Positions 45,201 to 53,137 of a stretch of DNA of 64,000 nucleotides are shown one piece after another. A program made the position numbers and the translations under genes. Below the pieces are notes generated by a model. That model was not told where the DNA came from. It did not search any database and was given only the letters and a program-made list of their open reading frames with translations. Each line of letters starts with the position of its first letter. The first letter of the stretch is position 1. Origin of the DNA: Chitinophaga sancti (GTDB taxonomy: Bacteria > Bacteroidota > Bacteroidia > Chitinophagales > Chitinophagaceae); the NCBI RefSeq assembly GCF_034087045.1, contig NZ_CP139247.1, positions 7,900,001 to 7,964,000 of the forward strand, written 5' to 3'.

Positions 45201-45505
45201 ATGGCAGCGTTCGCTACAGCGAAAATGACAGGGTATACGTATCTTTGCTGGACCTGATCAAAAAGCTCATCTGGTGCATCATCGGTCATAACCTCCAGGT
45301 ATGGGTGGATATGGAAAAACCAGGACCCGCTCAATTTGAACTCATAGATATGCAGGGACGCAGCCGTTTCAAATCACAACAGTTTGTAAACAAAGGCCGC
45401 AATACCAAGACCATTGATGTGAACGCTTTACCTAATGGTATATATATATTAAGGGTACAGAGCCTGGATGGTGTAAAAACAAGTAAAATATTGATTACCA
45501 AATAA
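42239..45505 (+). CDS. Large T9SS-secreted multidomain protein with endonuclease/exonuclease/phosphatase domain
   Basis: 1088 residues. Order: signal peptide (1-20, ending SFAQ); an adhesion-like N-terminal domain (to about 220); a bacterial Ig-like domain starting DTTPPVIDSLTPLN (about 225-335); a choice-of-anchor-J-type domain with ENEDWLISPAFDLTG (about 340-505); a beta domain (about 510-612); the EEP domain with N619-W-N621-M-E623, G800-D-F-N-D804 and D891-H892; a fibronectin-like stretch; and a C-terminal type A sorting domain ending GIYILRVQSL..SKILITK. The EEP catalytic residues (Asn, Glu, Asp, His) are in place, so an extracellular nuclease is the best guess; phosphatase or lipid phosphodiesterase are alternatives. 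Confidence 0.85.
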   Translation: MKKTLLLIFTVFGVLHSFAQTQPSPQALPYQQNFDALASTSTTYPVGWQGWTLSGSPSSSFNTATPASDKALTTGTASSTANSVYNYNGKLGFLNSGSVDNCLALALNTTGQVNIALQYDVMTLRNPYDGSSNTRINEVILQYRIGSSGNFTNITGTEYQNGTTLQTTSGVTTPQDPATKTLVLPAACENQPLVQLRWVNRQISGSGSRPSFAIDNIIAGSGGADTTPPVIDSLTPLNHETNVPPTVTPSIIFSENVVAGTGHLTLHNATNGTQQVFDITSTAIVIRNQLLSVITSLAGNKSYYITIDSGAVTDNSGNAFTGIPDSTVWAFSTGAQQLDFDFNNCTTGTGIVGGFTAYSVTGAQVWDCTTFGQTLNGAQINGYSGGPVENEDWLISPAFDLTGFDYPLLSFASRTAFVGPSLQLLISTNYDGSSHPNTATWTVVNGRFPAISSDAWKTSDSINLAGFKQSSVYIAFKYTSSPTLNAARWTLDDFHLYNSPQAPLPSVDKSTSSMDFDYVKSGQQSSSQYFTFNASDFTGALTLATSAGFQLSKDSAGTYTTSLNYPVDSLSGTVTVWVRFLPTAADQAYTGALTFTSAGLNTTPIALSGTSLRSLKVVNWNMEWFGSPAQNPANDSLQQANATVILKKLDADIYALAEVVDTARFRAVVNQMPGYSYIISDFGSYADSITDVDYTSAQKLTFLYKTSVIRSIRNYGVLRKGGSANAYYNWSSGRFPFLLEATANLDGDSALINFVLIHSKANTGTTAEKIQSWQRRKDGNLELKDSLDAQYPTSNFIILGDFNDALNKTITTELAPDTTTSYIDFMNDTAHYKPLTLPLSLAGDQSTTAYTTVIDNVIASDEMAIAYLPGSAKVHKEVAQLISSYSSTTSDHYPVQTNYNLHILGNPATVENFNAIVDSGNVKVTWSTPYEINTDHYVVEKTLNLRNYVAVDTLAAQGNKDFATSYRIYDYQPWLGFSWYRLKIVSKDGSVRYSENDRVYVSLLDLIKKLIWCIIGHNLQVWVDMEKPGPAQFELIDMQGRSRFKSQQFVNKGRNTKTIDVNALPNGIYILRVQSLDGVKTSKILITK

Positions 45506-45520
45506 TTAACTTTATAAAAA

Positions 45521-45552
45521 GTGGTAGCGGCGGGCCTTCCTGCCGCTACCAC
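45521..45552 (+). terminator. First of two hairpins after the secreted nuclease-like gene
   Basis: Perfect 11-bp stem (45521-45531 with 45542-45552), ten-base loop, 16 bases after the stop codon. Probably protects or terminates the long transcript together with the next hairpin. Confidence 0.6.
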
Positions 45553-45560
45553 CACCGCAA

Positions 45561-45595
45561 AAAACCACTTCCGCCTACGGCAGAAGTGGTTTTTT
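45561..45595 (+). terminator. Terminator before the rpsF operon
   Basis: Outer stem AAAACCACTTC with its complement, inner GCC-TAC-GGC apex, then a run of T (45591-45595). It ends the upstream transcript; its T run overlaps the -33 box of the rpsF promoter. Confidence 0.85.
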
Positions 45596-45625
45596 GCATT
45601 ATTTCATAAATATCACCTATCTTTG
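45593..45625 (+). promoter_or_regulatory. Promoter of rpsF-rpsR-rplI
   Basis: TTTG at 45593-45596, a 21-base spacer, then TATCTTTG at 45618-45625, matching the Bacteroidota -33/-7 pattern. The leader is about 35 bases, too short for an S6:S18-type leader structure, and none is visible. Confidence 0.7.
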
Positions 45626-45666
45626 CGATCCAATTTTTTTCTAATCAAATTAAAAACAGGGAAATT

Positions 45667-46017
45667 ATGAATTACGAATTGATGGTGATTTTTACCCCTG
45701 TGCTGTCTGAGGAAGACTACAAAGCTGCTCAGAAAAAATTCGCTGACATTATCAAAGATAATGGTGGTGAATTAACGCACGAAAATCCCTGGGGATTAAA
45801 ATCACTGGCGTACCCTATCCAGAAGAAGACCACGGGCATGTACCTGGTACTGGAATACAGTGCGCCATCCGACCTCAATGAGAAGCTGAAAATTCAGCTG
45901 AACCGCGATGAAAATGTGCTCCGTCACATGATTACTGCACTGGACAAATACGCTGTTCAGTACAACAATCGCAAGAGACATGGCGTAAACGCTGATTCTA
46001 AAACCGCTGAAGCTTAA
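45667..46017 (+). CDS. rpsF: 30S ribosomal protein S6
   Basis: 116 residues with the typical MNYELMVIFTP start, the KKTTGMYLVLEYSAP strand and the NRDENVLRHMITALDK helix. S6 binds with S18 in the platform of the 30S subunit. First gene of a three-gene ribosomal operon; rpsR starts 4 bases after its stop. No ssb or priB gene lies between them, unlike many bacteria. Confidence 0.97.
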   Translation: MNYELMVIFTPVLSEEDYKAAQKKFADIIKDNGGELTHENPWGLKSLAYPIQKKTTGMYLVLEYSAPSDLNEKLKIQLNRDENVLRHMITALDKYAVQYNNRKRHGVNADSKTAEA

Positions 46018-46021
46018 AATT

Positions 46022-46288
46022 ATGGCAGTAAAACAAGAAATTAAGTACTTAACGGCCGTAAAAACCGAGAAACGTCAAAAGAAATATTGCCGTTTCAAGA
46101 AATTAGGCATCCGGTATGTGGATTACAAAGACGCTGAATTCCTGAAGAAATTCCTGAACGACCAGGGTAAAATGCTCCCTCGTCGTATCTCTGGTAACTC
46201 CCTGAAGTTCCAGCGCAAGGTAGCTCAGGCAATTAAAAAGGCTCGTCAGATGGCGTTGTTACCTTACGTTACTGACCTTTTAAAGTAA
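46022..46288 (+). CDS. rpsR: 30S ribosomal protein S18
   Basis: 88 residues with the conserved KKYCRFKKLGIRYVDYKD start, FLNDQGKMLPRRISG, and the closing AIKKARQMALLPYV motif. Partner of S6, encoded directly upstream. Complete and of normal length. Confidence 0.97.
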   Translation: MAVKQEIKYLTAVKTEKRQKKYCRFKKLGIRYVDYKDAEFLKKFLNDQGKMLPRRISGNSLKFQRKVAQAIKKARQMALLPYVTDLLK

Positions 46289-46336
46289 ACCGACAAATTA
46301 CTTATCGTAAGTAAAAGGTCCTTAAAACTAATTAAC

Positions 46337-46783
46337 ATGCAAGTAATCTTAATACAAGACGTAGATAATCTGGGTCAGAAGAATGAAGTCGCTGCCGTAA
46401 AAAACGGTTACGCTAGAAACTTCCTGATCCCACAGAAATTTGCGGTAGAAGCATCTCCATCTAACCTGAAGCAACTACAGGAGCGCCTGAAAGTGCAGAA
46501 AGCGAAAGAAGAGAAAATGCTCGCCGAAATCGCTAAGGTGGTTGAAGTGCTGAAGGCTGGTCCAGTGAAAATTGGTGCTAAAACCGGTACATCCGGTAAG
46601 ATCTTCGGTAGCGTTACCGGTGTTCAGATCGCTCGTGCGATTAAAGAACAGAAAGGTTACGAAATCGACCGTCGCCGCATCCACATCCTGGATGATGTAA
46701 AAGAATTAGGTACATACAAAGCGAAACTGGACTTCGGTAAAGGCAATGAAGCTGAACTGGAATTCGAAGTTGTAGCTGAGTAA
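46337..46783 (+). CDS. rplI: 50S ribosomal protein L9
   Basis: 148 residues: MQVILIQDVDNLGQKNEV and KNGYARNFLIPQKFA of the N-terminal domain, a long connecting helix, and the C-terminal domain with GKIFGSVTG. Third gene of the operon, followed by a strong terminator. Confidence 0.97.
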   Translation: MQVILIQDVDNLGQKNEVAAVKNGYARNFLIPQKFAVEASPSNLKQLQERLKVQKAKEEKMLAEIAKVVEVLKAGPVKIGAKTGTSGKIFGSVTGVQIARAIKEQKGYEIDRRRIHILDDVKELGTYKAKLDFGKGNEAELEFEVVAE

Positions 46784-46806
46784 GTCTTACATACTTTATA
46801 TAAAAG

Positions 46807-46835
46807 ATCCCGGGCCGCAAAGCCCGGGATTTTTT
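46807..46835 (+). terminator. Terminator after rplI
   Basis: Perfect 9-bp stem ATCCCGGGC (46807-46815) with complement (46822-46830), loop CGCAAA, then five to six T. Confidence 0.92.
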
Positions 46836-46872
46836 ATGTATTACCACATCCATCTATGGCACAATTTTCGTT

Positions 46873-46880
46873 TATATTTG
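46873..46880 (+). promoter_or_regulatory. Candidate -7 promoter box of the lipoprotein gene at 46890
   Basis: TATATTTG (TAnnTTTG), ending nine bases before the ATG. No convincing -33 TTTG at 19-21 bases upstream. It would give a leader of only a few bases. Confidence 0.4.
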
Positions 46881-46889
46881 TTTCATCAT

Positions 46890-47624
46890 ATGAAACAGTA
46901 CCTATCTTTATTAACCGCCGTAGTCCTGTGGACTGCCTGCCACCCGAGCGCTGCATCAAACAGCACGCCTAGTGCCGAAACGACCGTTGCTGTTCCGGCA
47001 CCCACCAATGAACGACCTATCGATTCATTCCGAATTGGAAACAAACAATTCCTGGTGTACAGTTTAGCAAAATCGTCATTCAGTCCTGCTACCGATCTGG
47101 ATTATGATAGCGCCGAAGGGCCTCAGCTGGCCCGGGAAGCCGCTAAAGTACATAGACAAGGCGATTCCCTCCTCTTCACAATGAAGAACGGAAAAACGTC
47201 TGTACTCGCTAATTCCAGGAATCCGAAAAACGATGAGGATTATGCCGTATACTACTATGCCGGCTACAAAGAAGACCTGCAACAACACCTTACCTTTGGC
47301 AGCTATTACGAATCCAGCGATTACCTGCTCGTAAATCCTGCTAATGGTAAGCAAACACACCTGTGGGGCATTCCTTACCTCTCCCCTGATAAGCAATTTG
47401 TACTCTGCCCTTCTTTCGATCTGGAAGCAGGATTCAACAATAATGGATTTGAACTCTACAGTTATGAGAATGGTAATATGCAACTACTGGGAGAAACAGA
47501 CCTTCAACACTGGGGCCCCGGCCAGATTAAATGGGTAGACTCCCATACGCTGGAAGCCGAATACCAGACAATGGATACCGCGATGAATATCCATACGAAA
47601 CCTGTCAGGATAATCATGCAATAA
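46890..47624 (+). CDS. Hypothetical lipoprotein
   Basis: 244 residues from the ATG at 46890 (MKQYLSLLTAVVLWTAC), a short lipoprotein signal with the cysteine at position 17. Then a serine/threonine/proline linker to about residue 45 and a domain of beta character (for example HLWGIPYLSPDKQFVLCPS and GFELYSYENGNMQLLG). I do not recognise the family. The frame extends to 46836, but only the later start gives a signal. Single gene between two terminators. Confidence 0.7.
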   Translation: MKQYLSLLTAVVLWTACHPSAASNSTPSAETTVAVPAPTNERPIDSFRIGNKQFLVYSLAKSSFSPATDLDYDSAEGPQLAREAAKVHRQGDSLLFTMKNGKTSVLANSRNPKNDEDYAVYYYAGYKEDLQQHLTFGSYYESSDYLLVNPANGKQTHLWGIPYLSPDKQFVLCPSFDLEAGFNNNGFELYSYENGNMQLLGETDLQHWGPGQIKWVDSHTLEAEYQTMDTAMNIHTKPVRIIMQ

Positions 47625-47629
47625 AAGCA

Positions 47630-47660
47630 AAAGCGTGTATCCAAATAAGATACACGCTTT
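47630..47660. terminator. Hairpin between convergent genes at 47.6 kb
   Basis: Perfect 11-bp stem (47630-47640 with 47650-47660), nine-base loop. It lies between the lipoprotein gene and the esterase gene and can act in both directions; T tails are weak. Confidence 0.65.
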
Positions 47661-47721
47661 CCATTCTGATTCCTGATAAAGCTACGTTCCCATTTATACG
47701 ATTTATGGTATCCCCTCTTTA

Positions 47722-48627
47722 TTACTTTGTATACTTGGCGATGAAATTAAACATCTTGTCCGCCGCATCATTCGCCACCTGGTCTGAAGAATAGCCATGA
47801 TAGCCGTCAAACGTATAAAATTCATGCGGCACTTTATTCTCCGACAACGCACTATCCAACTCATTCCCCTGGTTAATCCTCACTAAAGAATCCTGCTTAC
47901 CATGCGCCAGAAAAGTAGGCGGACTATCTGAAGATACATATGTAACAGGACTACTCGCTGCATACATTTCCGGGTTCTCCGAAGGTGTGACACCCAGCAC
48001 AACCGCCATCAACTCAGGTACTCCAGACGATCCCTCTTTATACATCCGCGCTAAATCATAAGGTCCCCAGTTACTCGCCACACACTTTATATGCTTCTTC
48101 TCATTGTGTTTATAAGCAATCAGTGTAGTCAGCTGTCCACCTGCACTTGCCCCGATCAGCGCTGACAATGGTGATACCAGAAATGAATCGGCATGTGCAT
48201 ACATATAATTCATGGCTGCTACCAGGTCTTCTTCCGCTGTTGGAAATTTATTCTTCCCATCCTTTACCAACCGGTAATTAACATTCACATAAGCAAACGC
48301 CGGCGAGAATGTTGTATTCCTGACCAACCCCTCACAGGCAGCAGAGAAATCACTCTTATCCCCTCCTATCCATCCACCCCCATGCACAAACACCATCAGG
48401 TGGGTACGCTTGGGCGACCTGCCTGCAGGCAGGTAAATGTCGATCGTCTGTAATGAATCATCCCCATAATGTTGATTGAGTAAAATTAACTCCTGTTTTG
48501 CGCCAGGACTCGCCGCCAGCGAAGTATCTGCAGTGAGCGTCTGTGAACCAGATTCATTTTTACATCCAGGTAATAAGTATAAAAGGATAGCGCATGGTAA
48601 CATCCTTCTCAAGTTGAGAAACATCAT
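47722..48627 (-). CDS. Alpha/beta hydrolase (esterase/lipase), lipoprotein
   Basis: 301 residues with a lipoprotein signal (AILLYLLPGC). It has the HGGGW oxyanion motif of hormone-sensitive-lipase-type esterases, the nucleophile in GASAGG, GKQDSLV near the aspartate position, and the histidine in DGYHGYS. Probably an esterase anchored in the cell envelope, similar to the bifunctional feruloyl/acetyl xylan esterases; the substrate is not known. Divergent from the small exported protein at 48673. Confidence 0.85.
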   Translation of the reverse strand: MMFLNLRRMLPCAILLYLLPGCKNESGSQTLTADTSLAASPGAKQELILLNQHYGDDSLQTIDIYLPAGRSPKRTHLMVFVHGGGWIGGDKSDFSAACEGLVRNTTFSPAFAYVNVNYRLVKDGKNKFPTAEEDLVAAMNYMYAHADSFLVSPLSALIGASAGGQLTTLIAYKHNEKKHIKCVASNWGPYDLARMYKEGSSGVPELMAVVLGVTPSENPEMYAASSPVTYVSSDSPPTFLAHGKQDSLVRINQGNELDSALSENKVPHEFYTFDGYHGYSSDQVANDAADKMFNFIAKYTK

Positions 48628-48672
48628 ATATAAACTTATAATTTCTGTAACTTCCAGTTAAAACCTGCTAAT

Positions 48673-49044
48673 ATGAAATATACCCTCCTGCTCTCTCTTC
48701 TTTGTTGTATACTATCCATCCCTTCTTTTGCACAAGGCCCTATCCCCAATGTGGAAGGTCATGCCAACGCAATCATAGGAAAACTGACAAAATCCCTCTC
48801 CCTGAAAGAAGATCAACAGTTAAAACTGAAAGGTTATATCTCCGATTTTATTACGCAACGCAATACCGTTGTTGCTGAAACTGCTACCAACCCCAAAGCC
48901 TACGATGCTAAAATCAAAAGCATGCATAATGGCTTCTACAAAAAGCTGAAAACAGCCCTGACTGCTGAACAATATGAAACTTTTCTACAGCAGAAACCTG
49001 CAGAAAACGACCCTACTAACGTATTGTCTCAATTGTATTACTAA
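48673..49044 (+). CDS. Small exported protein of unknown function
   Basis: 123 residues: signal peptide ending SFAQG, then an all-helical charged protein (KLTKSLSLKEDQQLKLKGYI, FYKKLKTALTAEQYETF). The SLKEDQQLKL and LTAEQYETFLQ segments recall the repeats of Spy/CpxP-like periplasmic proteins, but the match is loose. Gap to the divergent esterase gene is 45 bases. Confidence 0.65.
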   Translation: MKYTLLLSLLCCILSIPSFAQGPIPNVEGHANAIIGKLTKSLSLKEDQQLKLKGYISDFITQRNTVVAETATNPKAYDAKIKSMHNGFYKKLKTALTAEQYETFLQQKPAENDPTNVLSQLYY

Positions 49045-49048
49045 TAAC

Positions 49049-49079
49049 AAAAAGCCCTGCAGGATGTTCCCACAGGGCT
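49049..49079 (-). terminator. Terminator of the dipeptidase operon
   Basis: Stem AGCCCTG with CAGGGCT plus three inner pairs, followed on the minus strand by TTTTT. Lies just downstream of the dipeptidase stop and also between convergent genes. Confidence 0.75.
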
Positions 49080-49105
49080 ATGTTAAATATTGTTAACGAT
49101 CGCGG

Positions 49106-50179
49106 TTATTTACTCCATGCCTTTCTCAGGAACCGTAACCAGTTCCCATGCATTATGTTTTCTACATCTTCATCTGAGTAACCTCTCTTCTTAAACAATG
49201 CAGGTAGTTTCTGCACATCTGCAATCGTTTCTAGATCATATGGAGATTGCTCCTTACCAAAGGCGCCATCCAGGTCAGAACCGATGCCTACATGCAATGC
49301 ATTGCCCGCCAGCTGACAGATATAATCCATATGATCTACCAGTTTATCCAGGTTACAATCCATGCCTTTAGGATCAGATACGCCTCTTACCCATCCTGGT
49401 ACCATCATCCACGCATCCATCGCACCACCTATTACAGCGCCTCTCTTTACCAGTTCAAGTATCATCTCGTCAGAGAACTGACGGTTATGATCCACTAGTT
49501 TACGCACGTTATTATGGCTGGCCCAAACATGTCCGGAAAAGTGCTCCATGGCTTCCCAAAAGCAATCATCACACAGGTGCGTAGCATCCAGAATAATGTT
49601 GAGCCGCTCCATTTCTTTCAGCAGCGCTCTGCCTTTATCACCCATAAACCCTGTTGCATCTGTACCCTGTGCATATCTGCCAGGGCCATAGTGTGCAGGG
49701 CCTACAGCACGCAAACCATTATTATAGGCCCTTTCCAGGTAAGGTATGTCTACGATAGAATCAGCACCTTCCAGGCTTAAGATATAACCAATGGCTTTGT
49801 TGGCTGTTGGTTGTCCATCATTCCAGTAAGCAAGATGTTTTTCCAGAGCGGCCAGATCAGTAATGGGAGTCAGTTCTCCTGCCTCTTCCATCGCCTTGTA
49901 CCACGCCAGCTGCCCCTGTGTCTGTGCCCATGCCTGTTCTGGTGAAAACCATCCCGGCAGTGGATTGTCAGGAGCCACAAAACGGGCAATCTGTGTACCT
50001 ACTACCAACCCTATATTTCCTTTGCGCAACTCCGGAAAAGATACCACTCCTTTAGCGCGGTCTGGTTTATCGGTTTGTCCTTCTTCCCTTTTCCTGATGT
50101 CATTCACAGGCAGGCGGAGATTGCGGTTCCACTCCATCGCGTTCATACTGAGATCCAGATGCGCGTCTATTGCAAACAT
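49106..50179 (-). CDS. Dipeptidase, M19 (renal/membrane dipeptidase) family
   Basis: Zinc dipeptidase of 357 residues. The DAHLD motif at the N-terminus, EGADSIVD with the bridging glutamate, and the LDATHLCDD and GHVWASHNN histidine motifs are present, then GIGSDLDGAF near the end. Family members accept dipeptides with a D-residue at the C-terminal position, which fits its place as last gene of a D-amino-acid operon, 19 bases after the D-serine dehydratase-like gene. Confidence 0.88.
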   Translation of the reverse strand: MFAIDAHLDLSMNAMEWNRNLRLPVNDIRKREEGQTDKPDRAKGVVSFPELRKGNIGLVVGTQIARFVAPDNPLPGWFSPEQAWAQTQGQLAWYKAMEEAGELTPITDLAALEKHLAYWNDGQPTANKAIGYILSLEGADSIVDIPYLERAYNNGLRAVGPAHYGPGRYAQGTDATGFMGDKGRALLKEMERLNIILDATHLCDDCFWEAMEHFSGHVWASHNNVRKLVDHNRQFSDEMILELVKRGAVIGGAMDAWMMVPGWVRGVSDPKGMDCNLDKLVDHMDYICQLAGNALHVGIGSDLDGAFGKEQSPYDLETIADVQKLPALFKKRGYSDEDVENIMHGNWLRFLRKAWSK

Positions 50180-50198
50180 GTTTATAATAGTTTTAGGT

Positions 50199-51302
50199 TC
50201 AGATCATGATCTTCCTGTCTCTCGCTACAACTTTCCATTGCGCAATACAGGTATTTTTTTCTACAACACCCACGCGCTCATACAGGGCTACGGTAGGGCA
50301 TATATGATATGGTACGCCGTACAATACAGTACCCACAGGGTATTGCGCAGTATCCGCCACTTTCACAACCAGGTGCTCCTCACTTTGTGATACAGGCGAG
50401 GCTTCCGGTGCATTCAGGAAAACAACTCTTGGTTGTGGATTTTCTGCTGCAACTGATTTATGCCCCAGGTCAAGACACAGGCGCTCTCCATCAATAATGG
50501 AAATCACTCTTGTCACCAATACGGCCGCATAGTCATACTTCTGATCCGGTAAGTGCTGCTGATATCCCCAATCCCAGAAGATAAAGGTACCCGGACTACA
50601 CTCCACACCTTCTCTTTCGGCATGAATGGGGAATGTGGGAGAACCACCCGCTACAATGCGTGGTGCAGGCAATCCACTGTCTGTAATAGCCTGTGCAAGG
50701 GCCTGTACAGGCACATACGCAGCATTACATTTCTCTTTACGAATAGCAATATCCACATCATGCAGGTGACCATCATAGGCATGTAATCCTACAGGTGTAA
50801 CACCTGGCAGGTGTGCCAGTTCCTGGTACAATGCCAGGGCTGCTGCACCTGGTACAATACCTGTTCTGTTCATGCCTACATTCAGATCGAGATACACAGG
50901 CAACACCTTTTGCGCGGTGGCAAATTGTGCTGCGATCGCTACAGCCGAAGCAGCGTTATCCACCAGGCAACTGTATTTCGTATCCGGATATTGATCGGTG
51001 AGTTCCAGCAATCGTTCGATCTTTGGCCCTACAGGCTGATAAGCAAGCAATACATCTTTTGCGCCTGCCAATCCAAGCATTTCTGCTTCGGCTATGGTGG
51101 CACACTTAAATTTATGAATGCCCTCTTCGATCAGCAGCTGTGCAGCCTCCGTGATCTTGCTGGTTTTTACATGTGGGCGCAGTCGCTGCACATCCTTCAC
51201 AGAAGCTTTCACTGCAAGGATGTTGTCTCGCATACGCTCCGGATACACCAGCAATGCAGGTGAATCCACCGTGTTAATGTTGTGCAGTTCGTACCAGTTC
51301 AT
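50199..51302 (-). CDS. D-serine dehydratase / D-threonine aldolase family PLP enzyme
   Basis: 367 residues with the alanine-racemase-like barrel. The PLP lysine is K46 in RPHVKTSK. The C-terminal domain carries H333 and C335 in PYHICPTV. In eukaryotic-type D-serine dehydratases the zinc is held by an H-x-C pair, while the structurally studied D-threonine aldolase uses H-x-D (from memory). The H-x-C form and the RidA neighbour favour D-serine to pyruvate and ammonia, but D-threonine aldolase remains possible. Confidence 0.82.
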   Translation of the reverse strand: MNWYELHNINTVDSPALLVYPERMRDNILAVKASVKDVQRLRPHVKTSKITEAAQLLIEEGIHKFKCATIAEAEMLGLAGAKDVLLAYQPVGPKIERLLELTDQYPDTKYSCLVDNAASAVAIAAQFATAQKVLPVYLDLNVGMNRTGIVPGAAALALYQELAHLPGVTPVGLHAYDGHLHDVDIAIRKEKCNAAYVPVQALAQAITDSGLPAPRIVAGGSPTFPIHAEREGVECSPGTFIFWDWGYQQHLPDQKYDYAAVLVTRVISIIDGERLCLDLGHKSVAAENPQPRVVFLNAPEASPVSQSEEHLVVKVADTAQYPVGTVLYGVPYHICPTVALYERVGVVEKNTCIAQWKVVARDRKIMI

Positions 51303-51305
51303 AAT

Positions 51306-51767
51306 TTATGCTAATTCAAATAATGCCTCAATTTCAACAGGAATATTATCAGGCAGAGAACCCATACCTACAGCGCTACGCACACCGATCCCATTCTCTT
51401 CGCCCCATATTTTTGCAAACAGTTCGCTGGCGCCATTGATCACATATGGATGACGACCAAAATCAGGTGTGCAGTTCACCATACCCAATACCTTGATCAC
51501 ACGCTTTACTTTGTCCAGGCTTCCCAGGTTGGTAACGATGGTAGAAAGCATGGTCAGGGCAACTTGTCTGGCAGCCAGTTTACCTTTCTCAATATCCATA
51601 TCCTCACCAATACGGCCTATGATCAGGCTTTTATCGTCCTGTACCGGGCCGTGGCCGGAGAGGTACAGGTATTTGCCATCGATCAGGTAAGGCTTATAAA
51701 CACCCAGTGGAGAAGGTGCTGGTGGCAATGTCAATCCTAATGCTTTGAAGTTTTCTGTTGCTGTCAT
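51306..51767 (-). CDS. RidA family protein (enamine/imine deaminase)
   Basis: 153 residues from the ATG at 51767; an ORF start 33 bases further upstream is unlikely. The GVRSAVGMGSLP segment contains the arginine that binds the carboxylate of 2-aminoacrylate in RidA, followed by VEIEALFEL. RidA hydrolyses the reactive enamine set free by serine or threonine dehydratases. It lies three bases upstream of the D-serine dehydratase-like gene, which makes a shared reaction likely. Confidence 0.88.
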   Translation of the reverse strand: MTATENFKALGLTLPPAPSPLGVYKPYLIDGKYLYLSGHGPVQDDKSLIIGRIGEDMDIEKGKLAARQVALTMLSTIVTNLGSLDKVKRVIKVLGMVNCTPDFGRHPYVINGASELFAKIWGEENGIGVRSAVGMGSLPDNIPVEIEALFELA

Positions 51768-51789
51768 AGTCACTGATAATTTTATCGTC

Positions 51790-53100
51790 TTAATGTACAA
51801 AAATGCTTAATATCAAACACCCTATTAATCCCACCACACTCACAATCGTCTCCATCACAGACCACGTCTTAAAGGTATCCTTTACTGATAAATTAAAATA
51901 CTCCTTAAACAACCAAAAGCCGCCATCGTTCACATGACTAAACATGAGACTGCCGGCTCCTGTAGCTAATACCATCAAACATGGATTTACACCCAGTGTT
52001 CCTACCATAGGACCTAACATGGCTGCCGTGGTCAATCCTGCAATCGTAGCTGATCCTACTGCCACTCTTACCAACGCTGCCAGGCTCCACGCCAGCAGCA
52101 AAGGATTCATGTGTGTACTCATCATCCCCTGCGCAATAATATCGCTCACCTTGCTATCCATTAGCATTTGCGTCAATGCGCCGGAACCACCGATGATGAG
52201 GATAATAGGAGACACATCCTTAATCGATTCATCCAATGATTTCATCACCGTTTTCATGCTCAATCCTCTCTTCAATCCTAACAGGTAAATACCATTCAAT
52301 ACAGCGATCAGCATTACGATAATCGGATCGCCTAACCAATCAGCAATTTTCACCCATACACCGTGCCCAACTAACTTTATAATCGTCGTTCCTGCCAGCA
52401 AAATCACCGGCAGCAATGCAGCGAACAAACTCTCTGCCATACCCGGCAATTTCTCATCCGGAATAGGTTCTATATGAAACAGCGCAGCAGGCTCCTGTTT
52501 ATACCCCCTTAAAAAGCGGCTAAAGATAGGTCCTGCCGCAATAATAGCAGGAATAGCTACGATCAGTCCATACATGAGCGTCATGCCCATATTGGCGCCA
52601 AAAGCACCCACCAGTGCAGTAGGCGAAGGATGCGGAGGCAGGTAACCATGTGTTACTGACAACGATGCCAGCATAGGTATTCCCAAATATACCGCAGGCA
52701 GTTTTGTGCGCGCTGCCACCGTAAAGATCAGCGGCACCATCAGCACAAAACCAATATTATAAAACAACGGAATTCCTACAATGAACCCCGTCAGCATTAA
52801 AGACCATTGAATATACTTTCGCCCGAATAGGTGCATTAATCCATTCGCAATTCTTTGCGCAGCGCCACTTTCAGCCACCAGTTTACCCAACATACTGCCA
52901 AATACTATGATGGAGACCAACCCACCCAGGGTCTTGCCAATGCCGGTAGTAATAGATTGTGTGATTGTATGGATATCCATCCTCAGGGCTAAACCCATGA
53001 ACAAACACACGACCAGGAAAGCTATGAATGTGTTGAGCCTTAACCCCGCCACCAGCAATACCAGTAGCAGGATTGACATTAGTACAATGATTAAAGCCAT
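51790..53100 (-). CDS. GntP-family permease (gluconate / D-serine type)
   Basis: H+-coupled inner-membrane transporter of 436 residues with about twelve hydrophobic segments. GIGKTLGGLVSIIVFGSMLG, GIPLFYNIGFV, PHPSPTALVGAFGAN and FSHVNDGGFWLFKEYF are family hallmarks. The family includes gluconate permeases and the D-serine permease DsdX. The enzymes encoded downstream (RidA, D-serine dehydratase-like) favour a D-amino acid over gluconate. First gene of the compact operon, 22 bases before ridA. Confidence 0.88.
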   Translation of the reverse strand: MALIIVLMSILLLVLLVAGLRLNTFIAFLVVCLFMGLALRMDIHTITQSITTGIGKTLGGLVSIIVFGSMLGKLVAESGAAQRIANGLMHLFGRKYIQWSLMLTGFIVGIPLFYNIGFVLMVPLIFTVAARTKLPAVYLGIPMLASLSVTHGYLPPHPSPTALVGAFGANMGMTLMYGLIVAIPAIIAAGPIFSRFLRGYKQEPAALFHIEPIPDEKLPGMAESLFAALLPVILLAGTTIIKLVGHGVWVKIADWLGDPIIVMLIAVLNGIYLLGLKRGLSMKTVMKSLDESIKDVSPIILIIGGSGALTQMLMDSKVSDIIAQGMMSTHMNPLLLAWSLAALVRVAVGSATIAGLTTAAMLGPMVGTLGVNPCLMVLATGAGSLMFSHVNDGGFWLFKEYFNLSVKDTFKTWSVMETIVSVVGLIGCLILSIFVH

Positions 53101-53137
53101 CGAAATTCTTTAGATGTTGGCGACTAAAATTATCTGG

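Noticed and set aside
45597..45666. S6:S18 autoregulatory RNA leader before rpsF
   Set aside because: The leader after the likely transcription start is only about 35 bases and A/T-rich with no stem.
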